Positions 1 to 10,800 are shown, counted from the first letter of the stretch. The stretch: DNA of 64,000 bases from Aurantiacibacter aquimixticola (GCF_003605475.1 NZ_RAHX01000001.1:2108001-2172000), one strand, 5' to 3'. Made by a program: numbers and translations. The notes: generated from the letters alone by a model not told the origin.

Positions 1-1054
1 CGTTGTATTGCGCGTTGGCGTAATTGCGACGCGAGGCCTCTTCGGCGAAACCGTCATAGATGCCGCGTGCGATGGAGGCGATACGCGCATCGCGGCGTAG
101 GCGGGAGCGAGTCTTGTTCGCATTCTCATCCGCCTGGTTGGCGCTTTGACCGGTGACGTAGATCGCCATGGCAATGGCTCGCCCATCGGGCATTTCGATG
201 ATCCCGATATCGCTCGCCGTGCGATTGAGCGTGCCGGTCTTGTGCGCGACATTCACGTAGCTGGGCATCTGCGCCGGAATACGCCGCGTCCCGGTGCGAC
301 AGCGTTCCATCGCGGAAATGATCACATTGCGGCTCGTCCCGCTGAGCCAGCGCCCCTGATAGATACCGGCAAGCATCTGCACCATCGTATTGGGCGTCGC
401 GCTATCGCGACGGTCGATATAGGTCACCGGGTCATGCTCGCCATCGTCGCGCACCAGCGTGGCGATGTCGCGATCCAGGCTGAAATCTTCGAGGCCGGCG
501 CGGCGCGCCCAGTCGTTCACGGCCTGCGGGCCGCCGACGGCGGCAAGCAGAGCATCGGTGGCCGGGTTGGAACTGCGCGTGATCATCAGGTCGATCAGGC
601 GATGCGCGGTCATGTATTCGCCTTGGCGAACCGGCGCCGCGGCGCTGGAGAAGCGGCGGGAACGTACGGCCCACAGAAGCGGAAACTCGCTCGTCAGGCT
701 CCACCGGCCCTGATCGACACCTTCGAGGAAAGTCGCGGCGATTGCGATCTTGCTGGTGCTGGCCATCGGGAAGCGCTGATCGCCCAGGATCGAGATCGAT
801 TCCCCGGTCGTCAGGTCGATCGCGGCGACGCCGATACGGCCCTGGCTGCCTTCCGCAAGTTGCGAGATGCGCTGCTGGACGGCGCTGTTGGTGCTGGCGG
901 AATTGGTGGCGAAGTCGCGCGGCGCGCGGACCTCGGTGCCGAAGGCGTTGTCGAAAGCGTTTTCGAACCCCGCTTCCTGAGCATTTGCAGGGGCCAGTGG
1001 CGCAAGTGCAAGCGCCACCAGTGAAACGAAACGACCGATCCGTGATACCTTCAT
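1..1054 (-). CDS. Class A beta-lactamase-like serine hydrolase (C-terminus cut by window edge)
   Basis: An exported serine hydrolase of the PenP/class A beta-lactamase fold, running off the left edge of the window with 351 codons visible. It starts with a signal peptide ending near ANAQ. The nucleophile motif STSK (S70xxK of class A) and the KTGT motif are both present. The SDN loop reads SSN (in RSSNPATDALL). The omega-loop region has no clear ExxxN pair: where EPELN is expected the sequence reads RDDGEHDPVTYIDRRDSATP. The start has an AGGTGAG-like ribosome site. True beta-lactamases need the omega-loop Glu for deacylation, so this may be a low-activity enzyme or a peptidase-like relative. 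Family assignment is good; drug-hydrolysing activity is uncertain. Confidence 0.8.
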   Translation of the reverse strand, partial: MKVSRIGRFVSLVALALAPLAPANAQEAGFENAFDNAFGTEVRAPRDFATNSASTNSAVQQRISQLAEGSQGRIGVAAIDLTTGESISILGDQRFPMASTSKIAIAATFLEGVDQGRWSLTSEFPLLWAVRSRRFSSAAAPVRQGEYMTAHRLIDLMITRSSNPATDALLAAVGGPQAVNDWARRAGLEDFSLDRDIATLVRDDGEHDPVTYIDRRDSATPNTMVQMLAGIYQGRWLSGTSRNVIISAMERCRTGTRRIPAQMPSYVNVAHKTGTLNRTASDIGIIEMPDGRAIAMAIYVTGQSANQADENANKTRSRLRRDARIASIARGIYDGFAEEASRRNYANAQYN

Positions 1055-1177
1055 TTCACTCACCTGCCCGAAACATGCTTTGCAAATGCTTAACATGTTT
1101 CACGCTGGCGATAAGAGCGCGACGAAGCGCGCGGATTTGTAGCCGGACCGAGTCGTTTCGTGGGTTTTCGTTGAAAA

Positions 1178-1585
1178 TCAGGCGGCAATGAGCGCCTGCT
1201 CGATCTTGTCGAGAGGCTCGCTGGTCAGCGTCTTGTCGAGTTCGCCGACCACGCGCTTTTCCAGTTCCTGATGATAATGGCGGCGCATTTCGCCGAGCGT
1301 CTTGGGATCGGCGATGATCACGATGTCGTCGATTTCGCCCTTCATCGCCTTGTCGTTGAGGTATTCCGTCACCGCTGCGCCGTGCGCCAGTTCCTCGAGA
1401 TCGGTATTGCCCTTCAGCTTGCTGGCGGCATCCTGGTGCTTGACCCCGGCGCTGTAATTGCTCGGGTCGAGATTCGGCTCGCTCACCTTGCTCAGCTTGG
1501 GCTCGAAGATCTGTCCGTCATTGCGCAGCAGGACGAAACGCTCTCCATCGACCAGGGCGACGTGGGCTTTGTGCGGGACTTTCAC
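1178..1585 (-). CDS. Host-attachment family protein (baeRF-like), GTG start
   Basis: A 135-residue protein resembling the 'protein required for attachment to host cells' family, related to bacterial archaeo-eukaryotic release factor-like domains. It begins MKVPHKAHVALVDGERF, reading the GTG as Met, and contains the central segment DDIVIIADPKTLGEMRRHYH, typical of this family. I chose the GTG because AAGGAG lies nine bases upstream, whereas a longer frame reaching further upstream has no comparable site and poor N-terminal sequence. The family was named from an attachment phenotype in plant-associated bacteria; its molecular activity is not established. It stands alone, about 70 bases after the methyltransferase gene on the same strand. 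Confidence 0.75.
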   Translation of the reverse strand: MKVPHKAHVALVDGERFVLLRNDGQIFEPKLSKVSEPNLDPSNYSAGVKHQDAASKLKGNTDLEELAHGAAVTEYLNDKAMKGEIDDIVIIADPKTLGEMRRHYHQELEKRVVGELDKTLTSEPLDKIEQALIAA

Positions 1586-1658
1586 TCTCGTATTCTCCTT
1601 GGATGTGTCTGTTGCACAACCAACACGCGAGGAGGGCGATGGTGCCGCGCGGCTGCGC

Positions 1659-2447
1659 CTATTCAGGTTTGCGCAGACGCCAGGCGAACTGGTCCGTCCG
1701 GCCACGGATTTCATCATCGAACACATTGGCAGTGCGCGGATCGCCTGGCCGGGCATAGAGATCGCTCTCGGCCTCCAGCTCGAAGCCGGCATCGGTCAGC
1801 AGGCGCATAGCCATTTCGCGGTCCATTCGGTGCAGCGTGTTCGCCGCTTCCGCGCCGCCCCCTTCCGCCGCCAGGTGATCGACCACGACCAGCGTACCGC
1901 CGGGCTTCAGCGCGTCGAAGAGCATGCGCGCAGTGCGTTCGGGAGTGTCCTCGGGGAATTGCTCGAGCCAAAGATCGTGCAGGTTCATCACCGTGACGAT
2001 GGTGTCGAGCGGTTCGGGCCAGCCCGGCGCGGTCAGCGGCGCGCGCAGCGCAAAGACGCGGATGGGATTGCCGTCATTATCGGAATAGCGGCGCACGGTC
2101 TGGTCCTGATCCGCTGCATAATCGGCATTGAAAGCGATGAACTCTTCCGGCTGGAAGGCGTAAACTCGCCCGTCGCCGCCCACCGCCGTCGCCAGCAGGC
2201 GCGTGACATAGCCGCCGCCCATGATGAAATCGCCGACCACGTCGCCGCTATCGATCTGCGCGAAGGCCAGCAATTCTGCCGGTTTGCGCGCGTCGTCCTG
2301 CGCCACATCGTCCGTCCGGGCGATGTCGCTCACGGCCTGGCGATAGCGGTCGGGCGAATATTCCGCAGACGCTTCGGGCTGTTCGGGCGCATCCTGCGCG
2401 CATCCGGCCAAAACCAGCGCGGCGGCAGTTAACGTTATCAATCGCAT
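1659..2447 (-). CDS. Exported lipoprotein with class I SAM methyltransferase-like fold
   Basis: A 262-residue protein with a lipoprotein signal (MRLITLTAAALVLAGC, lipobox LAGC) followed by a Rossmann methyltransferase-like domain. The expected SAM-binding motif I is present in modified form (GDVVGDFIMGGGYVTRLLA), and later strands read TIVTVMNLHDLW and LKPGGTLVVVDH, the usual post-motif III segment. The start ATG follows GGGAGG. Similar exported methyltransferases occur in sphingomonads and caulobacters, but the substrate is unknown and SAM is not normally available outside the cytoplasm, so the catalytic role is open. A much longer frame upstream overlaps the oppositely oriented DUF305 gene and was not used. 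Confidence 0.75.
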   Translation of the reverse strand: MRLITLTAAALVLAGCAQDAPEQPEASAEYSPDRYRQAVSDIARTDDVAQDDARKPAELLAFAQIDSGDVVGDFIMGGGYVTRLLATAVGGDGRVYAFQPEEFIAFNADYAADQDQTVRRYSDNDGNPIRVFALRAPLTAPGWPEPLDTIVTVMNLHDLWLEQFPEDTPERTARMLFDALKPGGTLVVVDHLAAEGGGAEAANTLHRMDREMAMRLLTDAGFELEAESDLYARPGDPRTANVFDDEIRGRTDQFAWRLRKPE

Positions 2448-2568
2448 CGGTGCCTCCCTGCAATCAGCCCGGATTAATCGACGAACGGCAATGCGCAAAG
2501 TGTTGACGCGGACCGCCCAACTGGGCTTCGTGCACGCCGAACGGAATTTACCCCTATCGGAGCCCTTC

Positions 2569-4863
2569 ATGACATTTACCCGTCCTGCCCTTGCTTCCCT
2601 GTCCTTTGCCGCGATGCTGATGGCGTCTGCCGCGCCCGCGCTCGCGCAGGATGTGCAGATCGTGCAGCCAGGTGCGCCGGGCAGTGGCCCTCGCGTGCTG
2701 AGCGAAGCGGAAGCGACGCAGCTGGCGCGTATCGAATATCTGCCTGCCGACATTTCCTTCATGCGCAACATGATTGTCCACCATGAGCAGGCGGTCGAAA
2801 TGTCGGCGCTGGTGGCGGACCGCACCAATAACGAGACGGTCATCGCCATCGCCGACCGGATCGACGCCTCGCAGCAGGACGAAATCCAGTTCATGACCGA
2901 CTGGCTGACCGATCGCGGCCACCAGCCGCAAATGCACAGCGCCGGCCACATGAACCACATGGACATGGCGGGCATGGCGAGCGCCGATCAGATGGCCGAG
3001 CTCGCCGCATCGCGCGGCATCAATTTCGATCGCCTGTTCCTGCAACTGATGAGCGAGCACCATCGCGGCGCGCTCGAAATGGTCAGCGATCTCTACCAGG
3101 TGCAGGGCAGCGCGACCGATCCGGTGCTGTTCGATTTCACCGCCGAGGTCCGCAGCGACCAGATGGCCGAAATCGCCCGGATGACGCAGACGCTGTCCGA
3201 ACTGTCCGACGATCCGCGTGCGGGTCTCGCGGGCGGCCTTTTCGATGCGGAAGAAGCGATCAGCAATCTTCGCCATGTCGCGTTTCTGCGCAAGCCTGCA
3301 GGTTTCTTCGATCCCGCCAACCCGACCGGCGGCCGGATGATCATCCCGCCGGTAATCGAGGAGCACGCCGAGGGACATGAGGGCCACGAAGGCCACATGG
3401 CCGCGGGCGCTGCCGAGGAGGGCGATGGCGAAGCGACCGAGACAAGCGGCGAGGAACTGGCCGAAGCCGCCGTGGCCGCACGCCCGGCCCAGCCCGTGCG
3501 CTATGCCCAGCGCGGCGGTCTTCTGGACTTCGCCAATACCGACATGGCCTTTTCCGGCGACCTGATGGTCGCGGGCAATTATCACGGCTTCAACGCCTAT
3601 CGCCTCGACGATGAAGGCGTACCGCAGCTGATGAGCTCTGTCGTGTGTCCCGGCGGACAGGGCGACGTTTCGATCGTCGGCGATCTACTGATCATGAGCG
3701 TCGAGCAGACGCGCGGGCGCGTCGATTGCGGCCTTGAAGGCGTAGTGCAGGATGTCAGCCAGGAACGCTTCCGCGGCCTTCGCATATTCGACATTTCCGA
3801 CATTCGCGCGCCCGTGCAGGTCGGCCAGGTGCAGACGTGTCGCGGCAGCCACACGCACTCTGTCGTCAATGCCAATGACGAGCGGATCGTGGTCTACAAT
3901 TCGGGCACGTCGGGTGTGCGTGACGAGGAAGAGCTGACAGGCTGCATCGGCTTCATCCCCGGCGACGACCGCACCGCGCTGTTCAGCATCGACGTGATCG
4001 AAATTCCGGTGGCAGACCCCAGCCGCGCCCGCATCACCTCCTCCCCGCGCGTCTTCGCCGGCGAGGACGGCACGCCGGGCGGCCTGTGGCTGGGCGGGGA
4101 CCATGGCGACGGCACCCAGCGGACCGCGCCGACGGACCAGTGCCACGACATCACCGTGTTCCCGACGAAGAATCTCGCAGCGGGCGCCTGTTCGGGCAAT
4201 GGCATCATCTTCGACATTTCGGACCCGTACAATCCGCGCCGCCTCGACGCGGTGACCGATGACGGCTTCGCCTATTGGCACTCCGCCACCTTCAACAATG
4301 ATGGCAGCGTGGTGCTGTTCACCGATGAATGGGGTGGCGGCGGGCGTCCGCGCTGCCAGGCGACCGATCCGCGAAATTGGGGCGCCAATGCGTTCTACGA
4401 GATCGTCGACGGCCAGCTGGAGCGCCGCGGCACTTACAAGATCCCCGCGCCGCAGGGCGAGATGGAGAACTGCGTTGCGCATAACGGCTCGATCATCCCG
4501 GTGCCGGGCCGCAACATCTTCGCGCAGGCCTGGTATCAGGGCGGGCTGTCCGTGATCGATTTCACCGACCCGAACAATCCGTTCGAGATCGCCTTCTTCG
4601 ATCGCGGCCCGGTGGATGAAAGCCAGCTGGTCACCGGCGGCTACTGGTCGGTCTACTGGTATAACGGCAAGATCTACGCGACCGAGATCGCGCGCGGTGT
4701 CGACGTGTTCGAACTGACGCCGAGCGAGCACCTGACACAGGCGGAGATCGACGCGGCGGAAAATGCCGATATGGGCGAGACCTTCAATCCGCAGACGCAA
4801 TATCCGGTGACGTGGAGCCAGGATCTGATCCGTGCCGCGGAGCGCAGCCGCCGCGGCGGGTGA
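2569..4863 (+). CDS. DUF305 domain fused to LVIVD-repeat beta-propeller-like protein, exported
   Basis: A 764-residue exported protein. Residues 1-27 are a signal peptide ending APALAQ. About residues 50-220 are a DUF305 four-helix domain with the hallmark MIVHHEQAVEM and SEHHRGALEM motifs, plausible metal or copper ligands. A linker near 265-300 is rich in His and Glu (HAEGHEGHEGH), and an HMNHMDMAGM stretch lies inside the DUF305 part. The remainder resembles LVIVD-repeat proteins (FRGLRIFDISD, NGIIFDISDPYNPRR, GLSVIDFTDPNNP), likely a surface or periplasmic propeller. I chose the ATG before MTFTRPA because it gives a clean signal peptide. Nearby copB and copA suggest a metal-related role, but that is inference. 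Confidence 0.8.
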   Translation: MTFTRPALASLSFAAMLMASAAPALAQDVQIVQPGAPGSGPRVLSEAEATQLARIEYLPADISFMRNMIVHHEQAVEMSALVADRTNNETVIAIADRIDASQQDEIQFMTDWLTDRGHQPQMHSAGHMNHMDMAGMASADQMAELAASRGINFDRLFLQLMSEHHRGALEMVSDLYQVQGSATDPVLFDFTAEVRSDQMAEIARMTQTLSELSDDPRAGLAGGLFDAEEAISNLRHVAFLRKPAGFFDPANPTGGRMIIPPVIEEHAEGHEGHEGHMAAGAAEEGDGEATETSGEELAEAAVAARPAQPVRYAQRGGLLDFANTDMAFSGDLMVAGNYHGFNAYRLDDEGVPQLMSSVVCPGGQGDVSIVGDLLIMSVEQTRGRVDCGLEGVVQDVSQERFRGLRIFDISDIRAPVQVGQVQTCRGSHTHSVVNANDERIVVYNSGTSGVRDEEELTGCIGFIPGDDRTALFSIDVIEIPVADPSRARITSSPRVFAGEDGTPGGLWLGGDHGDGTQRTAPTDQCHDITVFPTKNLAAGACSGNGIIFDISDPYNPRRLDAVTDDGFAYWHSATFNNDGSVVLFTDEWGGGGRPRCQATDPRNWGANAFYEIVDGQLERRGTYKIPAPQGEMENCVAHNGSIIPVPGRNIFAQAWYQGGLSVIDFTDPNNPFEIAFFDRGPVDESQLVTGGYWSVYWYNGKIYATEIARGVDVFELTPSEHLTQAEIDAAENADMGETFNPQTQYPVTWSQDLIRAAERSRRGG

Positions 4864-4888
4864 TCCGTCTGAAACAATTGCTCAACAG

Positions 4889-4924
4889 AAAGGGGCGCGC
4901 TGACGACAGTGCGCCCCTTTCTCA
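4889..4924 (+). terminator. Rho-independent terminator after the DUF305/LVIVD gene
   Basis: GGGGCGC pairs with GCGCCCC around a roughly ten-base loop, followed by TTTCTCATTT. It lies 26 bases after the stop codon of the upstream gene and just before the EEP gene. Confidence 0.75.
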
Positions 4925-4939
4925 TTTGGAAATACCTGC

Positions 4940-5965
4940 ATGAAATCGACCTCCAGAGCCGCCAAGCTTCTGCTCGCCCTTGCCGTCATTCTACTGCTGG
5001 CCACGCTCATTTCGCTGGTGGACACCAATCGCGGCGTGGTTCGGATGCTCGACACCATGCGCGAACCGATGATCTATCTCGCGGCGATAGTGGCCGCGCT
5101 GGGCCTGATGTTCGCCAGGTCCGCGCGCTGGCTCGTACTGGCCATGACGGGCGCGACCATCGCGATCAATTTGTGGCGCATCTGGCCCTACACCATGTTG
5201 GCCGCCGCCGAAGTGCCGCTGCCCGACGATGTGGACGGTATGAGCTGCGCGCGCGTGCTGTCGCTCAACGTCAAGCAGTCGAACACGCAATACGATCGCA
5301 CCGCCGCGCTGATCGACCGGGTCGATCCCGACATCCTGCTGCTGATGGAAACGAATGCGCGCTGGCTTGCCGAGCTGGAACCGCAGCTGGCACGCTATGG
5401 CGAGCGGGTGGAGCGGCCGCTGGAGAATACCTACGGGATGATTTTTGCAACGCGACTGCAAGTCGATGCTGCGCAAATGGTCGCAAACACCTCTGCCGAT
5501 ACGCCCACGCTCTATGCGACATTGCGCGTAGCCGATGGCGCCCGGTTCGCGCTGATCGGCCTGCATCCGCGACCTCCGCTTCCGGGCGAAAGCACCGCCA
5601 GCCGCGATGCCAATATCGCCAATGCCGGCGCGCGCACGCCGGACGACTTGCGCAACGTTCTCGCGATCGGCGATTTTAATGATGTGCCGTGGTCGGAGAC
5701 GACGCAGCGTTTCGTGCATGAAGGCGGCTACCGCGATCCGCGCGCCGGTCGCGGCTCCTACGCCACCTTTCCGGCGGATTACGCACTGCTTGGCTGGCCG
5801 CTCGATCAGATCTTCGTGAAGGAGGGCGTTAAGGTCGAGACGCTCGACATCGGCGAGGATGTCGGATCGGATCACCTGCCTCTGATCGCGAAGATCTGCG
5901 TGGACCCGGCCGCAGCGGATTCCGATGTCGGCGGCGCGTCAGAACCAGGCGCGCAGGCCGAGTAG
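4940..5965 (+). CDS. Endonuclease/exonuclease/phosphatase (EEP) family membrane-anchored protein
   Basis: A 341-residue protein with about three N-terminal hydrophobic segments (residues 8-28, 42-60 and 65-82) followed by an EEP hydrolase domain. Catalytic landmarks are VLSLNVKQSN (metal-binding Asn), DILLLMETN (Glu), GLHPRPP, AIGDFNDVPWS (Asp-Asn pair) and the C-terminal GSDHLPL (general-base His). This architecture is common in alphaproteobacteria; the substrate may be a nucleic acid or a phosphoester such as a sphingolipid-like lipid, which the sequence cannot decide. It overlaps the end of copB by 27 bases in convergent orientation. Confidence 0.85.
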   Translation: MKSTSRAAKLLLALAVILLLATLISLVDTNRGVVRMLDTMREPMIYLAAIVAALGLMFARSARWLVLAMTGATIAINLWRIWPYTMLAAAEVPLPDDVDGMSCARVLSLNVKQSNTQYDRTAALIDRVDPDILLLMETNARWLAELEPQLARYGERVERPLENTYGMIFATRLQVDAAQMVANTSADTPTLYATLRVADGARFALIGLHPRPPLPGESTASRDANIANAGARTPDDLRNVLAIGDFNDVPWSETTQRFVHEGGYRDPRAGRGSYATFPADYALLGWPLDQIFVKEGVKVETLDIGEDVGSDHLPLIAKICVDPAAADSDVGGASEPGAQAE

Positions 5966-6931
5966 GAAGACGATGCCGTCGGGGTCGTCCCCAGCGGCGC
6001 GGATTATGTCGGCGGTGCGGCCGGTCGCGGCTTCGTACTCGACGCCTACATAGGGCGCGAACTCCGGCACGAATTCGTAGCGCAGGCGCAGTCCGGTCTC
6101 GATCTTGGGCAGGCCTGCGCCGAGACCGCGTTCGGGAATGTCCTGCGCCGACAATTCAAATTCGATGCGCGGCTGGAGAACGAGCTTCTGCGTCAGGCGC
6201 ATGTCGTGCTCCGCCTCGACCCGGGCGAGCAGATTCCCGTCGTCCGAGAGGAAGGCGGTTGCATCGAGGTGGATCATGTAAGGGGCCAGACCCTGCACGC
6301 CGATTGCGGCATAGGCTGTGGTGCCGGGCTCCACATCGAGCCTGATGCCGCCTTGCAGATCGAAGAATGGCCCGATGGCGCGGCTGTAGAGCAGCTGCAC
6401 TTCGGCACCTTCCAGGTCGCCGCCGAATTCTCCTTCGCCCTCGGTCTTGAACACCACGCGGTTCACGGCCGTTCCGTACCAAGCCTGCGCGTCCCACAGA
6501 TATTCGTCCTCGTCCCCGCCGAGCCGGGCCTCGAGCCGTTCGATCAGCGGGAAGAAGAAGGTCTGGTCGCCATGCGTCGCGCGATTGTAGCCGCGCGCGG
6601 CGACCATGTTTTCCTCGCCCCAGATGGCATCGGCGGCATGCGCCGGTCCCTCGAAAGCGCGGGGCGGCGGTGGGCCTGTCGGGATCTCCATCCCGGCGTG
6701 GTCGTGCTGCGGCTGTGTTGCCGGAGCCGGACGCGCGGTCGGGCCGAGCCTGATCTGGCCAAGTGGATTGGCCTGCGCCTCGCTCGGCGCGTCTTCCTCG
6801 GGCATGCCGTGCCCCGTATCGTCCTGGTCTTCGGGCTCCTCCTGAGCATCGTGGCCTCCATGCGCCGAATGATCCTGCGCCGCGGAAGGCGAAGCGATCA
6901 GCGCGGCGCCCGCGAACAGAAGCGCTCGCAT
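5939..6931 (-). CDS. copB: Copper resistance outer-membrane protein CopB
   Basis: A 330-residue CopB family protein. It has a signal peptide (MRALLFAGAALIASPSAAQ), a metal-binding His/Met/Asp-rich N-terminal region (DHSAHGGHDAQ, QPQHDHAGMEIPTG), and a C-terminal beta-barrel section with alternating hydrophobic strands ending in the aromatic FLLGLRAWF expected of outer-membrane barrels. CopB works with the periplasmic multicopper oxidase CopA in copper sequestration. Its ATG overlaps the TGA of the upstream copA by one base, so the two were built as a coupled operon. Because copA carries two internal stop codons here, translation and mRNA stability of copB may be reduced; this is inference. 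Confidence 0.92.
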   Translation of the reverse strand: MRALLFAGAALIASPSAAQDHSAHGGHDAQEEPEDQDDTGHGMPEEDAPSEAQANPLGQIRLGPTARPAPATQPQHDHAGMEIPTGPPPPRAFEGPAHAADAIWGEENMVAARGYNRATHGDQTFFFPLIERLEARLGGDEDEYLWDAQAWYGTAVNRVVFKTEGEGEFGGDLEGAEVQLLYSRAIGPFFDLQGGIRLDVEPGTTAYAAIGVQGLAPYMIHLDATAFLSDDGNLLARVEAEHDMRLTQKLVLQPRIEFELSAQDIPERGLGAGLPKIETGLRLRYEFVPEFAPYVGVEYEAATGRTADIIRAAGDDPDGIVFLLGLRAWF

Positions 6932-8688
6932 CAGCCCTGCGCTTCCGCTTCGGGGAAGGGTCGCACGGTCACCACCTGCATCATACCGGCATGCATGTGG
7001 TAGAGCAGGTGGCAGTGGAAGGCCCAGTCGCCTGGCTCGTTCGCGGTCAGGTCGAATGTCGCCGTCCCGCCGGGCTGCACCACAACAGTATGCTTGAGCG
7101 GCTGGTTCATCATCCCCGCGCCGTTCACCAGCTCGAAGAAATGGCCATGCAGGTGGATCGGATGCGCCATCATCGTGTCGTTGACGAGCTTCACGCGCAC
7201 ACGCTCGTCAAAGCCGAAGCGGATCGGATCGTCGGTGACGGCTGAGAACTGCTTGCCGTCGAAGGACCACATGTAGCGCTCCATATTGCCGGTGAGATGT
7301 ATCTCCAGCTGGCGTTCGGGCATGCGGTGCGGATTGGCGCGTTTCGCCTTCAGATCGATGTAGCGCAGCACGCGGTGATCGACACTGTCGAGGCCGAGGC
7401 CGGGAAAATCCATGCGATCCACCGGCATGGGCGCAACCATGTCGAGGCCGGGGCCGACCTTCACGGCGGGCGGCAATAGCGAGGTATCGCGCATGTCGTG
7501 GGACATGGCCTCTCCGCCACCATTGGCGGGCATGGCATGACCCATCGCCCCATGGTCCATCCCGCCATGGCCACCGGAACCATGCTACATGCCGCCCATC
7601 CCCATATCGACCATGGTGAGTGTCGGTATCTGTCGCAGCGGCGGCGGGCTGGCGCGGCGACCGGGCTGCGATGTAAGTGAGGCGGCGCCCATGCCCGAGC
7701 GGTTCATCGCCTCTGCCACCAGCGCATGGCTGCCCGCGCCCGGCTGCACGATCACGTCATAGGTTTCGGCAACGCCGATCTGGAATTCGTCCACCTCGAC
7801 ATCGTCCACATCCTGCCCGTCCGCCGCGATCACCGTCATCGGCACGCCGGCAAGGCGGACATTGAAGAACGTCATGGCGGAGCCGTTGATGACGCGCAGG
7901 CGAATGCGTTCGCCCGGAGTGAAATCGAACAGCAGATCGTCCGCCGGGCCGTGGCCGTTGACGAGGAAGGTGTAGGTCGCGTCGGTCACGTCGGAGATGT
8001 CGCGCGGATTCATCCGCATGGCACCCCACATCAGCCGGTCTTCCATGCTCATCTCGCCATCGGACAGCGTCTGCATCTGGCGATTGAAGTAATGCTCGCC
8101 CACGGCCAGCATGCGCGCGATCTCATGCGGGTGGCGCGGTGTGAACTCGCTCAGCAGCACCACATAGTCGCGGTCATAGCGGGGGTCCGGCTCGGCCGCG
8201 TCGATCACGATTGGGCCATAATGCCCTGCCTGCTCCTGCAGCCCCGAATGGCTGTGCCACCAATATGTCCCGTTCTGGCGAATGGGGAAGCGATACCGGA
8301 ACGTCTCACCCGGCTTGATGCCGGGAAAGCTGACGCCCGGCACCCCGTCGAACTGGAAGGGCAGCAGCAGGCCGTGCTAGTGGATCGAGCTGTCTTCATC
8401 GAGACCGTTGGCGACATTGAGCGTCACATCCTGGCCTTCGGTCAGCCGGATCAGCGGGCCGGGGACAGTGCCATTGACAGCAATGGCATGGCCGCTGCGA
8501 GAGCCCGTGGTGAAATGATGCTCGCCGATCGAAAGATCGATGCTCTCGCCCGAAAGCGTGCCGAAGCCGTTGCGCGCATGGGTCAGCGAACGCTTCCGCG
8601 CCCAGGCGGGCACGGCAAGCCCCGCGGCGGCCAGCGCGCTGCAACCGGCGAGGAAGCGGCGGCGGGTCGGATTAGGCATGATGGGCAT
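6931..8688 (-). pseudogene. copA: copA multicopper oxidase interrupted by two in-frame TAG codons
   Basis: A 586-codon frame encoding a Tat-exported CopA-type multicopper oxidase. It begins with a twin-arginine signal (TRRRFLAGCSALAAAGLAV) and has the copper motifs TYWWHSHSG, HPIHLHGHFF and HCHLLYHMHAGM. Two in-frame TAG codons break it: one at 8377-8379, where the family reads SIHWHGLL and this copy reads SIH-stop-HGLL, so TGG became TAG between two copper-ligand histidines; the other at 7585-7587, in the Met/His-rich linker (GGM-stop-HGSGGHGG), probably from CAG. The frame is otherwise continuous, with no frameshift, so decay is recent, or the bases are wrong, or the stops are read through. 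TAG is an ordinary stop for neighbouring genes. Only about 100 residues would be made without readthrough. Confidence 0.85.
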
Positions 8689-8714
8689 ATAGAATTCGCG
8701 CCGCGGATGAGAAA

Positions 8715-8743
8715 GGGGCCGAAAGACCAAGTCTTCCGGCCCC
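8715..8743 (-). terminator. Rho-independent terminator of groEL
   Basis: A 13-bp stem with one mismatch (GGGGCCGGAAGAC against GTCTTTCGGCCCC) and a three-base loop, followed on the minus strand by TTTCTC. It lies 27 bases after groEL and just upstream of copA. Confidence 0.85.
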
Positions 8744-8769
8744 GCTCTTTGGGTCGAGAAGCGGGCGCT

Positions 8770-10446
<1,677 letters not shown>

Positions 10447-10476
10447 TTAGTTGATGAAGTGCATCCGGGAATCGGC

Positions 10477-10764
10477 TCAGCCGATCACGCCCATGATGTC
10501 GCTTTCCTTCATGATCAGCAGGTCTTCGCCATCGAGCTTGACCTCGGTGCCGGACCACTTGCCGAAGAGCACGCGATCGCCGGCCTTGACGTCGAGAGCG
10601 ACGCGGTTTCCGGAATCGTCACGCGCGCCTTCGCCGACGGAGACGATTTCGCCTTCGCTCGGTTTTTCCTTGGCGCTGTCGGGGATGATGATGCCACCGG
10701 CCGTCTTTTCTTCGGCCTCGATGCGGCGGACCAGTACGCGGTCGTGCAGCGGACGGAATGCCAT
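10477..10764 (-). CDS. groES: 10 kDa co-chaperonin GroES
   Basis: A 95-residue GroES, the lid of the GroEL chamber. It begins [14 protein letters not shown] and carries the mobile loop [18 protein letters not shown], which binds GroEL, and the beta-barrel core [17 protein letters not shown]. The length is normal. It is the first gene of the groES-groEL operon. A CIRCE inverted repeat and a promoter lie immediately upstream, so HrcA repression with heat-shock release is expected. Confidence 0.99.
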   Translation of the reverse strand: MAFRPLHDRVLVRRIEAEEKTAGGIIIPDSAKEKPSEGEIVSVGEGARDDSGNRVALDVKAGDRVLFGKWSGTEVKLDGEDLLIMKESDIMGVIG

Positions 10765-10800
10765 TATATGACCTCTTCCTGTTACGAGAGTTGATGTTGG

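Noticed and set aside
2554-3585. Long open frame on the minus strand inside the DUF305/LVIVD gene
   Set aside because: It is antisense to a well-supported gene in high-GC DNA, with His/Arg/Gly-rich product and no family resemblance. Similar long antisense frames at 7726-10437, 17174-21256, 21712-24795 and 34667-36697 were dropped for the same reason.
6931-8343. Treating the copA region as two or three separate small genes
   Set aside because: All segments are in one frame, joined only by TAG codons, and together spell one CopA; the apparent inner starts lie mid-domain.
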